Shown piece by piece: positions 8,288-16,859 of a DNA stretch of 64,000 bases. The notes below the pieces were generated by a model that was given only the letters and a program-made list of their open reading frames with translations, had not been told where the DNA came from and ran no database searches. The stretch is from the NCBI GenBank assembly GCA_016699045.1, contig CP064957.1, forward strand, positions 310,001 through 374,000. The letters run 5' to 3'. This DNA comes from a bacterium. Lineage in GTDB: Bacteria > Babelota > Babeliae > Babelales > RVW-14. A program made the translations under genes and the position numbers. Within the stretch, counting starts at the first letter, position 1. Each line of letters starts with the position of its first letter.

Positions 8288-8507
8288 ATCCTCACTTTTT
8301 TACGATTGAATCGCTATTATCAACCATCATAGACAAATATTACACCAGACTATAAGATTTGTCCAGCGTGCACCGAAATATCGACTAGATCGAAGCAAAA
8401 CGGCCTTTTTGCTTTTTTGATAATAATTTTGTACGCTGACCTTCAGAATTAGAAAGTAATTTATTTATTTTTGACAAAGATTACGATTAATCAAAGGAGT
8501 AATAACA

Positions 8508-9392
8508 ATGATTATTCATAACAAATTTCTTATACCAGCCATCACACTGGTTGCTTGCACCGCTCAGGTCAGCGCCATCATGGTTTCAACATTCAGCGTT
8601 CGTGATCGCGTTACCGAAATAGGTCGCCAATATTTGCAAGCACAAGGCTTTTCGGTCAGCGGCATTCCGACACGCATCGCACCAGAATATCGAGAAAAGA
8701 TTAGTGAGATTGCTGATTTATTAACAACCAGCATGAACGCACAAGGCCGCAGTTACATCGATTTAGAAGATATTCAAGATCTGACACGTTCAATGTTGCA
8801 CGATTTTGTGCACACCTTAAAAACACTCGTTCAATCATTCGACCTCTCACGCCGAGCTGATGATATTATCAAACGCGTGACACGTGAAGAAAGTATCAAC
8901 CCAGACACCATGGCCGCAACGTTTGTAGCGGAATACCACCGCAAAGGCGCAGCCATTGTGGACCGCATGCGCGCGATTATGCGCGAAGACGGGAGAGATT
9001 ATGTGCGCGAAAAAGAAATTGAAGATGAAACGCGCCGCCAAATGAAAGATCTTTTTGCCCGCATCAAGCGCGATAACTCAACCTGGAGCAGCACGAGCAC
9101 ATCAACTAACAACCAAAGCAATGCACCATTCAGCTGGTTTGATTTTTTCTTCGGCACCGGCACCCAGCAGCCAAGCAACGTGGTTGAGCAGCGCAAAATT
9201 GATGCCAAAGTGCTTGAAATTGCCAACCAAATTTTGCGCGATAAAAAAATCAATCCAGACAACATTCCAGCTCGAGCAGTTGGCGACTTGAGCGATGCCA
9301 TCCAAACGATCATTCGAACGGTCAAAAATGGCATGGGCTACCAGCAACCACCACCACGCAAGTTATCACCAGCATTGCCGAGCAGGCACTGA
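8508..9392 (+). CDS. exported repeat protein, N-terminal part of a RING protein
   Basis: Starts with a signal peptide (residues 1-23, ...LVACTAQVSA) after a good ribosome site (AAAGGAGT). The body holds three imperfect helical repeats of about 75-80 residues (compare EIGRQYLQAQGF..IPTR, DIIKRVTREESINPDT and KVLEIANQILRDKKINPDNIPAR), each followed by a helix with DxxR or ExxR. The frame ends at 9392, 18 residues after a CCACCACCAC tract (9348-9357). In the -1 frame across that tract the sequence continues without a stop into a RING-H2 finger ending at 9598. I take the two as one gene, broken by a missing base or read by frameshifting. Confidence 0.75.
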   Translation: MIIHNKFLIPAITLVACTAQVSAIMVSTFSVRDRVTEIGRQYLQAQGFSVSGIPTRIAPEYREKISEIADLLTTSMNAQGRSYIDLEDIQDLTRSMLHDFVHTLKTLVQSFDLSRRADDIIKRVTREESINPDTMAATFVAEYHRKGAAIVDRMRAIMREDGRDYVREKEIEDETRRQMKDLFARIKRDNSTWSSTSTSTNNQSNAPFSWFDFFFGTGTQQPSNVVEQRKIDAKVLEIANQILRDKKINPDNIPARAVGDLSDAIQTIIRTVKNGMGYQQPPPRKLSPALPSRH

Positions 9393-9598
9393 TCCCCGTC
9401 ATTAATAAAATCAAATTTGTTAATGAAACGTGCGTGATCTGCCAAGACGACTACCAAAAGGCAGACACTGTGGGCATTTTAAACTGCGGCCATGCCTACC
9501 ACAACGATTGCATAGAAACCTGGCTTACCCGCCAACAAAACTGCCCACTCTGCCGCCAGGAGTTTGTACGGGTAACGAGCAAGGAACGCGTGCCTTAA
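9362..9598 (+). pseudogene. RING-H2 finger module, out of frame with 8508-9392
   Basis: The -1 frame from about 9350 to TAA 9596-9598 encodes VITSIAEQALIPVINKIKF and then CVIC-x14-C-GHAYH-NDC-IETWLTRQQN-CPLC. This is a complete RING-H2 pattern (C-C-C-H-H-C-C-C) with the WL before the last cysteines typical of E3 ubiquitin ligases. Bacteria have no ubiquitin, so behind the signal peptide of the upstream gene this would be an exported host-directed E3-like effector. There is no start codon with a ribosome site of its own. Adding one base in 9341-9360 fuses it to the upstream protein, giving roughly 363 residues. Confidence 0.8.
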
Positions 9599-9622
9599 AA
9601 AAAATATTTTAAAAAACGACGT

Positions 9623-9656
9623 GGGTCTCGGCCAAAACCGGGGCCCTTATTTTTTT
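9623..9656 (+). terminator. Rho-independent terminator
   Basis: A 9-bp stem with two G-T pairs (9623-9631 with 9638-9646), loop CCAAAA, and a TTATTTTTTT tail. It overlaps the -35 box of the serS promoter. Confidence 0.75.
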
Positions 9657-9683
9657 GATCAACGACATAAAAACGGCTATACT
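9655..9683 (+). promoter_or_regulatory. serS promoter
   Basis: TTGATC (9655-9660), a 17-base spacer and TATACT (9678-9683) lie about 50 bases before the serS start. Confidence 0.6.
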
Positions 9684-9734
9684 CTTAGATATTTCTTACC
9701 TACAAGTTTTGTCTCTTTAACACGGAGCGTACAA

Positions 9735-10976
9735 ATGATCGATTTAAGCAGACTACGACAAGACCCCGAAACTATAAAAACTCTCATTTTACGCAAAGAA
9801 CCAGGCTTTGCGATAGACTCCCTGATCGACCTTGATCAACGCGTTAGATCGATCAGATCCGACGTTGAACAACTTCGCAAAGAAAAAAATGAACTAGCAA
9901 AACAAGGCGCTGGCGGCGTTACCGCGCAAGTACGCGAACGCGCCATTCAACTGGGCAAAGACCTTAAAACCAAAGAACAAGACCTTGAAGTAGCCGAGAA
10001 AGAATTTAACCACCTCTGGCTTTCATGCCCCAATATCCCGCAAGATGATATTCCGGTCGGCGACAAAGCAGACAATAAAGTGGTAAAAACATTCGGTCAA
10101 AAGCCGGTTTTTTCTTTCACGCCAAAAAATCACGTTGAGCTGAACGAACAAGCCCAATGGTTCGATTTACAAGTTGGCGCAGCCATTGCTGGCTCACAAT
10201 TTGTTTTTTACAACGAATTCGGTACTAAAATTATTTATGCACTCACTTCTCTCATGCTCAGAAACAACGTTAAGCACGGCTTCAAACCAGTACTCCCGCC
10301 CGCTCTCATTCAAGAAAAAGGGCTGTACAATGCCGGCAACTTACCAAAATTTGAAGGCGACTTCTATAAAGTTAATGACGAAAATTTATGCCTGATTCCA
10401 ACCTCAGAAGTCAGCTTGACCAATCTTCATGCCGACCAAATTATTGCGGGCGATCAGCTCCCGCTGCGCTATACCGCGTGGACCAGCTGCTTCCGTCGTG
10501 AAGCGGGCAGCCATGGCGCTAACGACCGCGGGCTGATTCGCATCCATCAATTTGAAAAGGTTGAGCTGTTTGCCATCACCAAGCCTGAAGATTCAAACAA
10601 CGAGCTTGACCGCATGGTTGCAGCAGCGGAAGATATTTTGCAATCACTTGGCTTGCATTACCGCATTACACTGTTGGCAGCACAAGATTGCTCATTTCAA
10701 TCTGCTAAAACATTTGATATTGAAGTATGGCTGCCTGGTCAGGACCGCTTTTATGAAGTATCTTCATGCAGCAACTGCCAAGATTTTCAAGCTCGCCGCG
10801 CCAGTATCAGATACCGCACCAAGCCTGAAGAAAAACCTTGTTTGGTGCACACGCTCAATGCATCATCATTGGCATTACCACGCTTGATGGTGGCACTCAT
10901 GGAAACATATCAACAAGAAGATGGCAGCATAAAACTACCGGAGCATGTACAAAAACTTATTGATAACGTGTGGTAA
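9735..10976 (+). CDS. serS: serine--tRNA ligase
   Basis: Class II aminoacyl-tRNA synthetase that charges tRNA-Ser. The start is ATG 9735 (MIDLSRLRQDPE), preceded by GGAG; the frame is open further upstream but that part is not family-like. The 413-residue protein has the N-terminal tRNA-binding coiled coil (about 25-105), motif 2 (TSCFRREAGSHGANDRGLIRIHQFEKVELF) and motif 3 (LALPRLMVALMETYQ), plus the serine-site segment SSCSNCQDFQARR. It has its own promoter. The two DUF58-linked genes follow after an 18-base gap and may be cotranscribed. Confidence 0.97.
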   Translation: MIDLSRLRQDPETIKTLILRKEPGFAIDSLIDLDQRVRSIRSDVEQLRKEKNELAKQGAGGVTAQVRERAIQLGKDLKTKEQDLEVAEKEFNHLWLSCPNIPQDDIPVGDKADNKVVKTFGQKPVFSFTPKNHVELNEQAQWFDLQVGAAIAGSQFVFYNEFGTKIIYALTSLMLRNNVKHGFKPVLPPALIQEKGLYNAGNLPKFEGDFYKVNDENLCLIPTSEVSLTNLHADQIIAGDQLPLRYTAWTSCFRREAGSHGANDRGLIRIHQFEKVELFAITKPEDSNNELDRMVAAAEDILQSLGLHYRITLLAAQDCSFQSAKTFDIEVWLPGQDRFYEVSSCSNCQDFQARRASIRYRTKPEEKPCLVHTLNASSLALPRLMVALMETYQQEDGSIKLPEHVQKLIDNVW

Positions 10977-10994
10977 AACCATAAGGATCTACTT

Positions 10995-11882
10995 ATGATT
11001 GACAATACCATCAGAACGAAAATTCGTAAGATTAAAGTCCATACCAAGCGCGTTATGCAAAGCAGCTTGTCGGGCGATTATTTGTCTGCCTTCAAGGGCT
11101 CAGGCTTGGAGTTTGATCAGCTGCGCGAATACAACATGGGCGATGATATCAGATTTATCGATTGGAACAGCTCGGCCAAAATGAACAAAATCATGGTCAA
11201 GCAGTTTATTGAAGAACGCGATCGTACCGTTATTATCGCCATCGACGTCTCGGCATCGTCGCGCTACAGCTCGCAGAGCGAACAACGTAAAGAAAGTATT
11301 GCACAAGTTGCTACCGCACTGGCTTTTATTGCCGAAGAAAATAAAGATAAAGTTGGTGCGCTCTTTTTTTCAGACAAGATTGAAAAATGGCTCCCGCCCA
11401 GCCGGGGGCCGCTTCATGTTGGTTCAATTTTAGAAACTATTTTTTCGCTTGAACCAAAAAACACCGGCACCAACATCACCGAAGCACTCCGCTTTTTGAT
11501 TAATGCAAAAAAACGCAATGCGATTGTTTTTATGCTTTCAGACTGGATTAACAACACGAATGATTATGCAAAATTGCTCAAAGTTGCCAGCGTTGAATAT
11601 GATTTTATTGGCATGCGCTTTCAGGATCCGTGCGAAATAAATTTCCCCGACATTGGTCTTTTGGAAGTTCACGACCCTGAAACAAACGCAACCTACACGC
11701 TTGATACGCGCACCAAACATCAAAAAGTAAGTCCGCTCAACCTTTTTATAACTAAAGAAGCACACCAACAAAAAGAGATGTTTAAAAAATATAACATTGA
11801 TCTTTTGGACTTTATCATCGGCAGACCGTTTATTAATCCACTAATTAGGTTTTTCCACCAAAGAATTAGGAGACAAATCTAA
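10995..11882 (+). CDS. DUF58 (vWA-like) protein
   Basis: A 295-residue DUF58 protein with the signature GSGLEFDQLREYNMGDDIRFIDWNSSAKM (about residues 36-64), followed by a von Willebrand A-like segment with a MIDAS-like DVSASSR, VGALFFSDKIE and a late FMLSDW. DUF58 proteins usually pair with a MoxR AAA ATPase and Bat proteins and are thought to assist assembly or envelope functions; no MoxR gene is in the window. It overlaps the next gene by one base (TAATG), which indicates translational coupling. Confidence 0.9.
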   Translation: MIDNTIRTKIRKIKVHTKRVMQSSLSGDYLSAFKGSGLEFDQLREYNMGDDIRFIDWNSSAKMNKIMVKQFIEERDRTVIIAIDVSASSRYSSQSEQRKESIAQVATALAFIAEENKDKVGALFFSDKIEKWLPPSRGPLHVGSILETIFSLEPKNTGTNITEALRFLINAKKRNAIVFMLSDWINNTNDYAKLLKVASVEYDFIGMRFQDPCEINFPDIGLLEVHDPETNATYTLDTRTKHQKVSPLNLFITKEAHQQKEMFKKYNIDLLDFIIGRPFINPLIRFFHQRIRRQI

Positions 11883-12391
11883 TGGACGCAAAAACTGATT
11901 TTTTTGATATTTACGATTATGTGTACCAGCCAGTGTGGCAAACAACGCCGTTTAAAATTGGATCGGGCGTTATGGCGGTTCTGCTGCTGGCCGCACTTAT
12001 TGGTCTTATCATTTATTTAAGACGTCGTAAAAAACAGCTCTCGCCATGGGAGTGGGCACTACGCGAAATCGCCAGCATTTCGCTTGAAAAATGCGTAAAA
12101 AAAAGCGATTTTAAAAAAGTATATTTTCAATTGACCGACATTTTAAAACAGTATTTTCAGAAACGATATGGTTGGCAAACCATTAATAAAACCGACGATG
12201 AACTGATCAACTACCTTACCAAGCAGCAGTTTGCTTATGCGCTGCTGACCGAGCTCCAGAAAATGCTTGAAGGCTCGCTGTGGGTAAAATTTGCCAACCA
12301 AGAAATGCTCAAGACGCAAGCGCAAAAAGATTTAAAGACGGCGGTGCGCGTGATTGAAGAAACATTGCCACGAGACAACGCGAAAAAATAA
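11882..12391 (+). CDS. membrane protein coupled to DUF58
   Basis: A 169-residue protein with one membrane span (about residues 25-46, GSGVMAVLLLAALIGLIIYL) followed by basic RRRKK and a soluble helical domain. The position, the span and LSPWEWALREI resemble the small DUF4381-type partner of DUF58 proteins in Bat operons. Function is inferred from context only. The start overlaps the DUF58 stop. Confidence 0.75.
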   Translation: MDAKTDFFDIYDYVYQPVWQTTPFKIGSGVMAVLLLAALIGLIIYLRRRKKQLSPWEWALREIASISLEKCVKKSDFKKVYFQLTDILKQYFQKRYGWQTINKTDDELINYLTKQQFAYALLTELQKMLEGSLWVKFANQEMLKTQAQKDLKTAVRVIEETLPRDNAKK

Positions 12392-12436
12392 TTACTAACA
12401 CACCGACGCAACTACGGGGGTAGGGACGCAGACACC

Positions 12437-13588
12437 ATGAGTACCAAACAAAAACTTTTTTCATTATACATCCATTGGCCGTTTTGCAGCACTAAATGCA
12501 ATTACTGCGACTTTGTTGCGTTTGAGCAACACGCCGATTTTCAAGATGCTTATCATCATGCCTTACTCAAAGAGATAGAACATTTTGTGGCCACCAACCC
12601 GCTCTACACACCAGACATCACCACGATATTTATGGGCGGCGGGACACCAAGCCTCTATCCGCTGGACTACATGGCCCAGCTCTTTGAAACGCTTAAAAAG
12701 CATTTTAATTTTAGCGGCATCAAAGAATTTAGTATGGAAGCCAACCCGGCAGATATTAATGAAGAGCGGCTTGATGCCTGGGAATCTTTTGGGATCAATC
12801 GTTTGAGCATGGGCGTTCAAGTGTTGGACGACAACGTGTTGCTTAAACTTAACCGCCGCCAGCGCACTGCCGACGTTACCAATGCGCTCAAAATTATTCC
12901 AAAATATTTTAATAATTTTTCTATGGACTTTATTTTGGGCCTGCCTGGTGTTTCAGACCAAACCTGGGATGCAAGTATTGACTGCGCATTGGCAAGCCAA
13001 GCGAAACATATTTCCATTTATTTTTTAATGGTGCACGAAAAGACCCCGCTCTACTTTCAGGTACAAAAAGGGAAGGTCAAACTGCATGACGATGCCGACC
13101 TAATTGCTCAGTACGAAAAAACCATTGCTAAACTTACCGCCAACGGTTTTGAGCAATATGAAATTTCTAATTTTGCGCGCCCTGGCTATGCGTCGATACA
13201 TAACCAAGCCTACTGGGAGCGCCTACCCTACCAAGGTTTTGGGATTGGTGCCTGTTCGTTTGACGGCTCCAGGCGCTTTATGAACGAGAAAAATCTCACA
13301 ACCTACCTCACGAACGTCTTTAATAAGAATTTTGAAAATTTATCAACATGCGAAAACCTCACACCAGAGCAAGAAAAGCTCGAAATGCTCATGCTGGGCC
13401 TACGACAAAATAAGGGTGTGGGCTTGCATCGTATGGTATACTATTTAGACACAGAAAAAAAACAACGAGTTTTTGAGGCAATTGAGCATCTCAAAAGCCA
13501 AGGACTGCTCATTCAAAATGGCGACCAGATCAGGCTTACACTTCAGGGCATGGCCCTGGAAAACGAGATAATTTTAAAGCTGATTTAA
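12437..13588 (+). CDS. hemW: HemW-like radical SAM protein
   Basis: Radical SAM protein of the HemN/HemW family. The iron-sulfur motif is C17-x3-C21-x2-C24 (CSTKCNYC), followed by FMGGGTPSLY, EFSMEANPADI, NRLSMGVQ and MDFILGLPG. At 383 residues and without the HemN N-terminal extension it matches HemW, a heme chaperone, better than coproporphyrinogen oxidase HemN. The C-terminal HemW domain is present (YWERLPYQGFGIGACSF). No heme synthesis genes are nearby. No strong ribosome site precedes the ATG. Confidence 0.9.
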   Translation: MSTKQKLFSLYIHWPFCSTKCNYCDFVAFEQHADFQDAYHHALLKEIEHFVATNPLYTPDITTIFMGGGTPSLYPLDYMAQLFETLKKHFNFSGIKEFSMEANPADINEERLDAWESFGINRLSMGVQVLDDNVLLKLNRRQRTADVTNALKIIPKYFNNFSMDFILGLPGVSDQTWDASIDCALASQAKHISIYFLMVHEKTPLYFQVQKGKVKLHDDADLIAQYEKTIAKLTANGFEQYEISNFARPGYASIHNQAYWERLPYQGFGIGACSFDGSRRFMNEKNLTTYLTNVFNKNFENLSTCENLTPEQEKLEMLMLGLRQNKGVGLHRMVYYLDTEKKQRVFEAIEHLKSQGLLIQNGDQIRLTLQGMALENEIILKLI

Positions 13589-13591
13589 TAA

Positions 13592-13621
13592 TTGTCTATT
13601 TATTGTTTTTTTTGTTATAAT
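13592..13621 (+). promoter_or_regulatory. sigma-70-type promoter
   Basis: TTGTCT (13592-13597), an 18-base spacer and TATAAT (13616-13621), about 70 bases before the gene at 13693. Confidence 0.6.
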
Positions 13622-13692
13622 AATCGTCCTATCAAGTTGCATGTATCAAGTGATAATTCTGTTTTATGAAAAGTAACGTTTAGAGGGGCTAA

Positions 13693-14154
13693 ATGGCTAA
13701 GCATGTCGGTATTAAGTTACCTGAAGATCTCATTGAGATGTTGAAAAAAGAAAATACGGTAGCAGTACTCGCCACCTTTTCAGAAAAAGGTGTGCCAAAT
13801 ACAACGCCTATTCAATGCATTTACCCCAAGGGACAAGAAAGCTTGCTTCTCAGTATTCATAAAGAGCATACTGGATACTTGAACATGGTCTGGCAAAAAA
13901 AAGTCATGATCTGTTTTATGGGCGAAGGAAACGTAGCTTACAGTATTCTTGGCCGCGCTGGCGTTGTACGTGCACCATCAATAGTTCATCCACTCATGAA
14001 TATTGTACGTATTGACATTATAGACATCAAGAGCGACCGCTCTATTTTAACAAAAGTGGACCAAGGCATTACCTGGAGCTATACTTCTGCTGAAGCTGAA
14101 GAGTTGGAAAAAAGCTTGTTTAAAGAATTACGTGATTTATCTCGAACACTGTAA
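13693..14154 (+). CDS. pyridoxamine 5'-phosphate oxidase-like protein
   Basis: A 153-residue split-barrel flavin-binding protein of the PNPOx-like superfamily: ENTVAVLATFSEKGVPNTTPIQ near the N-terminus, then a central SILGRAGVV strand. Too short and too divergent to call PdxH; members with this layout often bind FMN or F420, with unknown substrates. Good ribosome site (AGAGGGGC). The exported coiled-coil gene follows within 20 bases and could share the transcript. Confidence 0.8.
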   Translation: MAKHVGIKLPEDLIEMLKKENTVAVLATFSEKGVPNTTPIQCIYPKGQESLLLSIHKEHTGYLNMVWQKKVMICFMGEGNVAYSILGRAGVVRAPSIVHPLMNIVRIDIIDIKSDRSILTKVDQGITWSYTSAEAEELEKSLFKELRDLSRTL

Positions 14155-14174
14155 CGTGTTTGCGCAGGAAGGTA

Positions 14175-15656
14175 ATGAAGACTTACTCTCCTAAAATACT
14201 TTTTATTATTTTCACTTTGTTGATACAATTTAGTGCTGTTTATGGCATGCCGCCTGCTAATAATACCGCAAACGACTCAGATGAATCATCATCTTCAAAC
14301 GATACTGATGATTCAAAAGATGATTCTGCTGAAAAAACTGACAACAACAAAGACAGTCAGGGTGATGACAGCAGTGAAGACGAAAGTGGCGGCGGCCCTG
14401 AAACCGTTGAGCTTCCTGCTGACAGCGTGGGCGTGCAAGGCAACTGGATGAAGAAAAAAGACTGGCTGATTCGGGCGCATGAAGTTAATACGCAAGTCCG
14501 TCAGTTATTGCTTGAAATTCAAGGTGCACGCACCTCTTTCAATCAAAAATATACATTGATCGATACCAAACTTGATACATTTTATCGTTCGATCAGTACC
14601 GATCAAGGCAAACTTAATGAACTTTTTGACAGCCTTGAAAAATACCTCAAGAAAAAGAAAAAACAAGAACTCGAAAAATTTGAAAATGCGAACAGCAAAG
14701 AACAAACAAAAGAACGTTATTCTTTAATAAAAATTCAACTTCTTGAAGAAGATATCACGCGCAAAAAAACACACCTCAGACAACTCAAGCTCGATTTGCA
14801 ATCGATTGAAGATTTAGACAAATCAATCACTCAACGCCTCAAAAAGGTTGATGAAGAAATCAAAAACTCAATCGAGATAGCTTCTCAAACGCGCAAGATG
14901 ATGGAAGATCTGTGGACTTTTATCGATCACAAAAAAGCAGAAGCTCATTATTACAAAATAAAAAATGATATTTTTGAGCGACTCAACAGCATCAAACAAT
15001 ATTTGAATGCTGAGCTCTTACGAGATTTTGACAAAGTTTCAAACGCCATCGAAACGCAAATGCAAAAAACTAAAGCCGCCATCGATGAATTAGAAAAAGA
15101 AGGCTTTATCATTAAAGACCGCACGAGCCGTATTGAAAAAATTAAAGTTGACGAACTCTTGGCTATTAAAATGGCTCAAGAAAAAGATGCGGCTGGTCAT
15201 GCAAAAAAACAACCCCGTCACAAAAAACCAACAACGTGGTATGGCAATTTTTACGATAATTGCATTACTCTTGCGGCAAGTCTTTATTATAAAATTACCC
15301 ACCCTGTTGAAACTCTTTTTGGTCAGCCAGCTCAAGAACCGAAAAAAGAATCCGCAAACGCTCCAGTAGAAAAATCTGCTATCTCAAAACCGCAAATGGT
15401 TACACCAGCAACAACCATGATGCCTACCATGGCGCCAACATCTTTAAGCCCAACCGTTGCACCAATTTCTCGCATGCCAACATTGACCACACCAACAATG
15501 CCACAATCTCCTGCCATGCCGCAACCAGCGCCGGCAAAATCAGTTTCAGCTCCCGTTGAGGCTGAAACGACTGAAAGCGAATCAGACTCTGAGGACACTA
15601 CTGACAACACCGACACAGATGAACCTCAAACAGGTGGCATGCCTAGCGCTACGTAG
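14175..15656 (+). CDS. exported coiled-coil protein with MPPA motif
   Basis: Unknown family. I choose ATG 14175 because AGGAAGG precedes it; a TTG at 14160 would add five residues. Order: signal peptide (about 1-26), GMPPANN right after the cleavage site, an acidic Asp/Ser-rich stretch (to about 85), a long helical coiled-coil region rich in Lys/Glu (about 95-345), a short amphipathic segment (WYGNFYDNCITLAASLYYKI), then a Thr/Pro/Met low-complexity tail and an acidic end. The same (S/G)MPPA start after a signal peptide occurs in the genes at 25273 and 25971. The 3' end overlaps the convergent glycosyltransferase by 8 bases. Confidence 0.8.
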   Translation: MKTYSPKILFIIFTLLIQFSAVYGMPPANNTANDSDESSSSNDTDDSKDDSAEKTDNNKDSQGDDSSEDESGGGPETVELPADSVGVQGNWMKKKDWLIRAHEVNTQVRQLLLEIQGARTSFNQKYTLIDTKLDTFYRSISTDQGKLNELFDSLEKYLKKKKKQELEKFENANSKEQTKERYSLIKIQLLEEDITRKKTHLRQLKLDLQSIEDLDKSITQRLKKVDEEIKNSIEIASQTRKMMEDLWTFIDHKKAEAHYYKIKNDIFERLNSIKQYLNAELLRDFDKVSNAIETQMQKTKAAIDELEKEGFIIKDRTSRIEKIKVDELLAIKMAQEKDAAGHAKKQPRHKKPTTWYGNFYDNCITLAASLYYKITHPVETLFGQPAQEPKKESANAPVEKSAISKPQMVTPATTMMPTMAPTSLSPTVAPISRMPTLTTPTMPQSPAMPQPAPAKSVSAPVEAETTESESDSEDTTDNTDTDEPQTGGMPSAT

Positions 15657-16797
15657 CACCAAGCTCATCGTAAAGAGCATGGTAACGAGCAACCATGCAA
15701 TCAAGCGCATAATCACACTCAACTAAATCTCTATTTGCTCGGCCCATTTTTACAGCTAATGAACGCTTATCATACAACTGCTGCAATGCGTTAGCCAATG
15801 CTTGCTCGTCGTTGACTGGCACCAAAAATCCATTTGTGCCATCAACCAACACTTCGTGCGACTTCCCTGCACAAGTTGAAACAATTGGTAAACCAAAAGC
15901 CATTGCTTCCAAAACGGCAACCGATAGTCCCTCACTTTGTGAAGACAACGCAAAACACTCAAAGAGTTGGTAAAAACGAGCACCATCTGCGCGCGCACCA
16001 GTCAGCACAACATGCGCACTAATACCAAGCTGCGCAACTAATGCTTTTATTTTTTCTTCGTCCTGCCCACCACCAACAAGACAGAGTTTTACTGGCTGGC
16101 CAGCAGGCTTTATAGTTGTAAGCAAAACTGCAAAAGCTTTTACCAAAACATCGTACGATTTTATGGCATCAAGCCGCCCAACCGAGCCAATTACAAAATC
16201 ATTCTCATGCAAACCAAGCTCACATCGCGCAAGCGGCGCCTGCTGGACATACTCATGCAGCTCGCACACATCAATCCCATTTTTAATAACAACAAGCGAT
16301 TGCGTAACTGCCGTTCGCTTCGCTTGGTCGCGCTGGGCACCAATAATCGTTTTTTCATATGCCGTTTTGACACCATCAGCAACAGCCACAATTTTTTTAG
16401 GAATAGTCGCAGTTATACTATCCAACAAATTGCGTACAGAACCTTCATGAGCCGCATTGCCATGCAGATCGCACATCAACGGCAGTTGATAAAAAAATGC
16501 AAAAAGACGAGCAATAATATTGGCAGACCACAACGAAGAATGAATCAGCGTTGGCTTAAAAGAATTAATTAAAGCATTAAGTCGATAAAACGCTACAAAG
16601 TCGTAGCAAAAAAATAATCCGGAAATTTTGATAACAGGAACGCCAAGATCGCGAATTTTTTTAACAAAAGGGCCATCGTAAAAATAGGCAACTACATGTT
16701 GATAACGCTGATCTTGGCTTGATTGAGCAAGAAAACGATAGAGCATCGTCTCTGCACCGCCCAATTTTAAACTGGTAATGATATGCAAAATCTTCAT
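15649..16797 (-). CDS. GT4-family glycosyltransferase
   Basis: A 382-residue GT-B glycosyltransferase of the GT4 (RfaB/WaaG-like) type. The N-terminal Rossmann fold starts MKILHIITSLKLGGAE; the C-terminal donor domain has IGSVGRLDAIKSYDVLVKAF, LCLVGGGQDEEKI and SSQSEGLSVAVLEAMAFGLPIVST with the E-x7-E pattern. It probably builds a surface glycan; the acceptor is unknown. It lies after the rpoD terminator on the same strand and should have its own promoter. Confidence 0.92.
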   Translation of the reverse strand: MKILHIITSLKLGGAETMLYRFLAQSSQDQRYQHVVAYFYDGPFVKKIRDLGVPVIKISGLFFCYDFVAFYRLNALINSFKPTLIHSSLWSANIIARLFAFFYQLPLMCDLHGNAAHEGSVRNLLDSITATIPKKIVAVADGVKTAYEKTIIGAQRDQAKRTAVTQSLVVIKNGIDVCELHEYVQQAPLARCELGLHENDFVIGSVGRLDAIKSYDVLVKAFAVLLTTIKPAGQPVKLCLVGGGQDEEKIKALVAQLGISAHVVLTGARADGARFYQLFECFALSSQSEGLSVAVLEAMAFGLPIVSTCAGKSHEVLVDGTNGFLVPVNDEQALANALQQLYDKRSLAVKMGRANRDLVECDYALDCMVARYHALYDELGAT

Positions 16798-16810
16798 AAC
16801 TACTCATAAA

Positions 16811-16843
16811 AAAAGCCCGTCATTTGCTTCACAAATGACGGGC
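16811..16843 (-). terminator. Rho-independent terminator of rpoD
   Basis: A perfect 12-bp stem (16815-16826 with 16832-16843) and a 5-base loop; on the minus strand it is followed by seven T. It ends the lgt-dnaG-rpoD unit. Confidence 0.88.
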
Positions 16844-16859
16844 GGGTTAATTTAACAGA

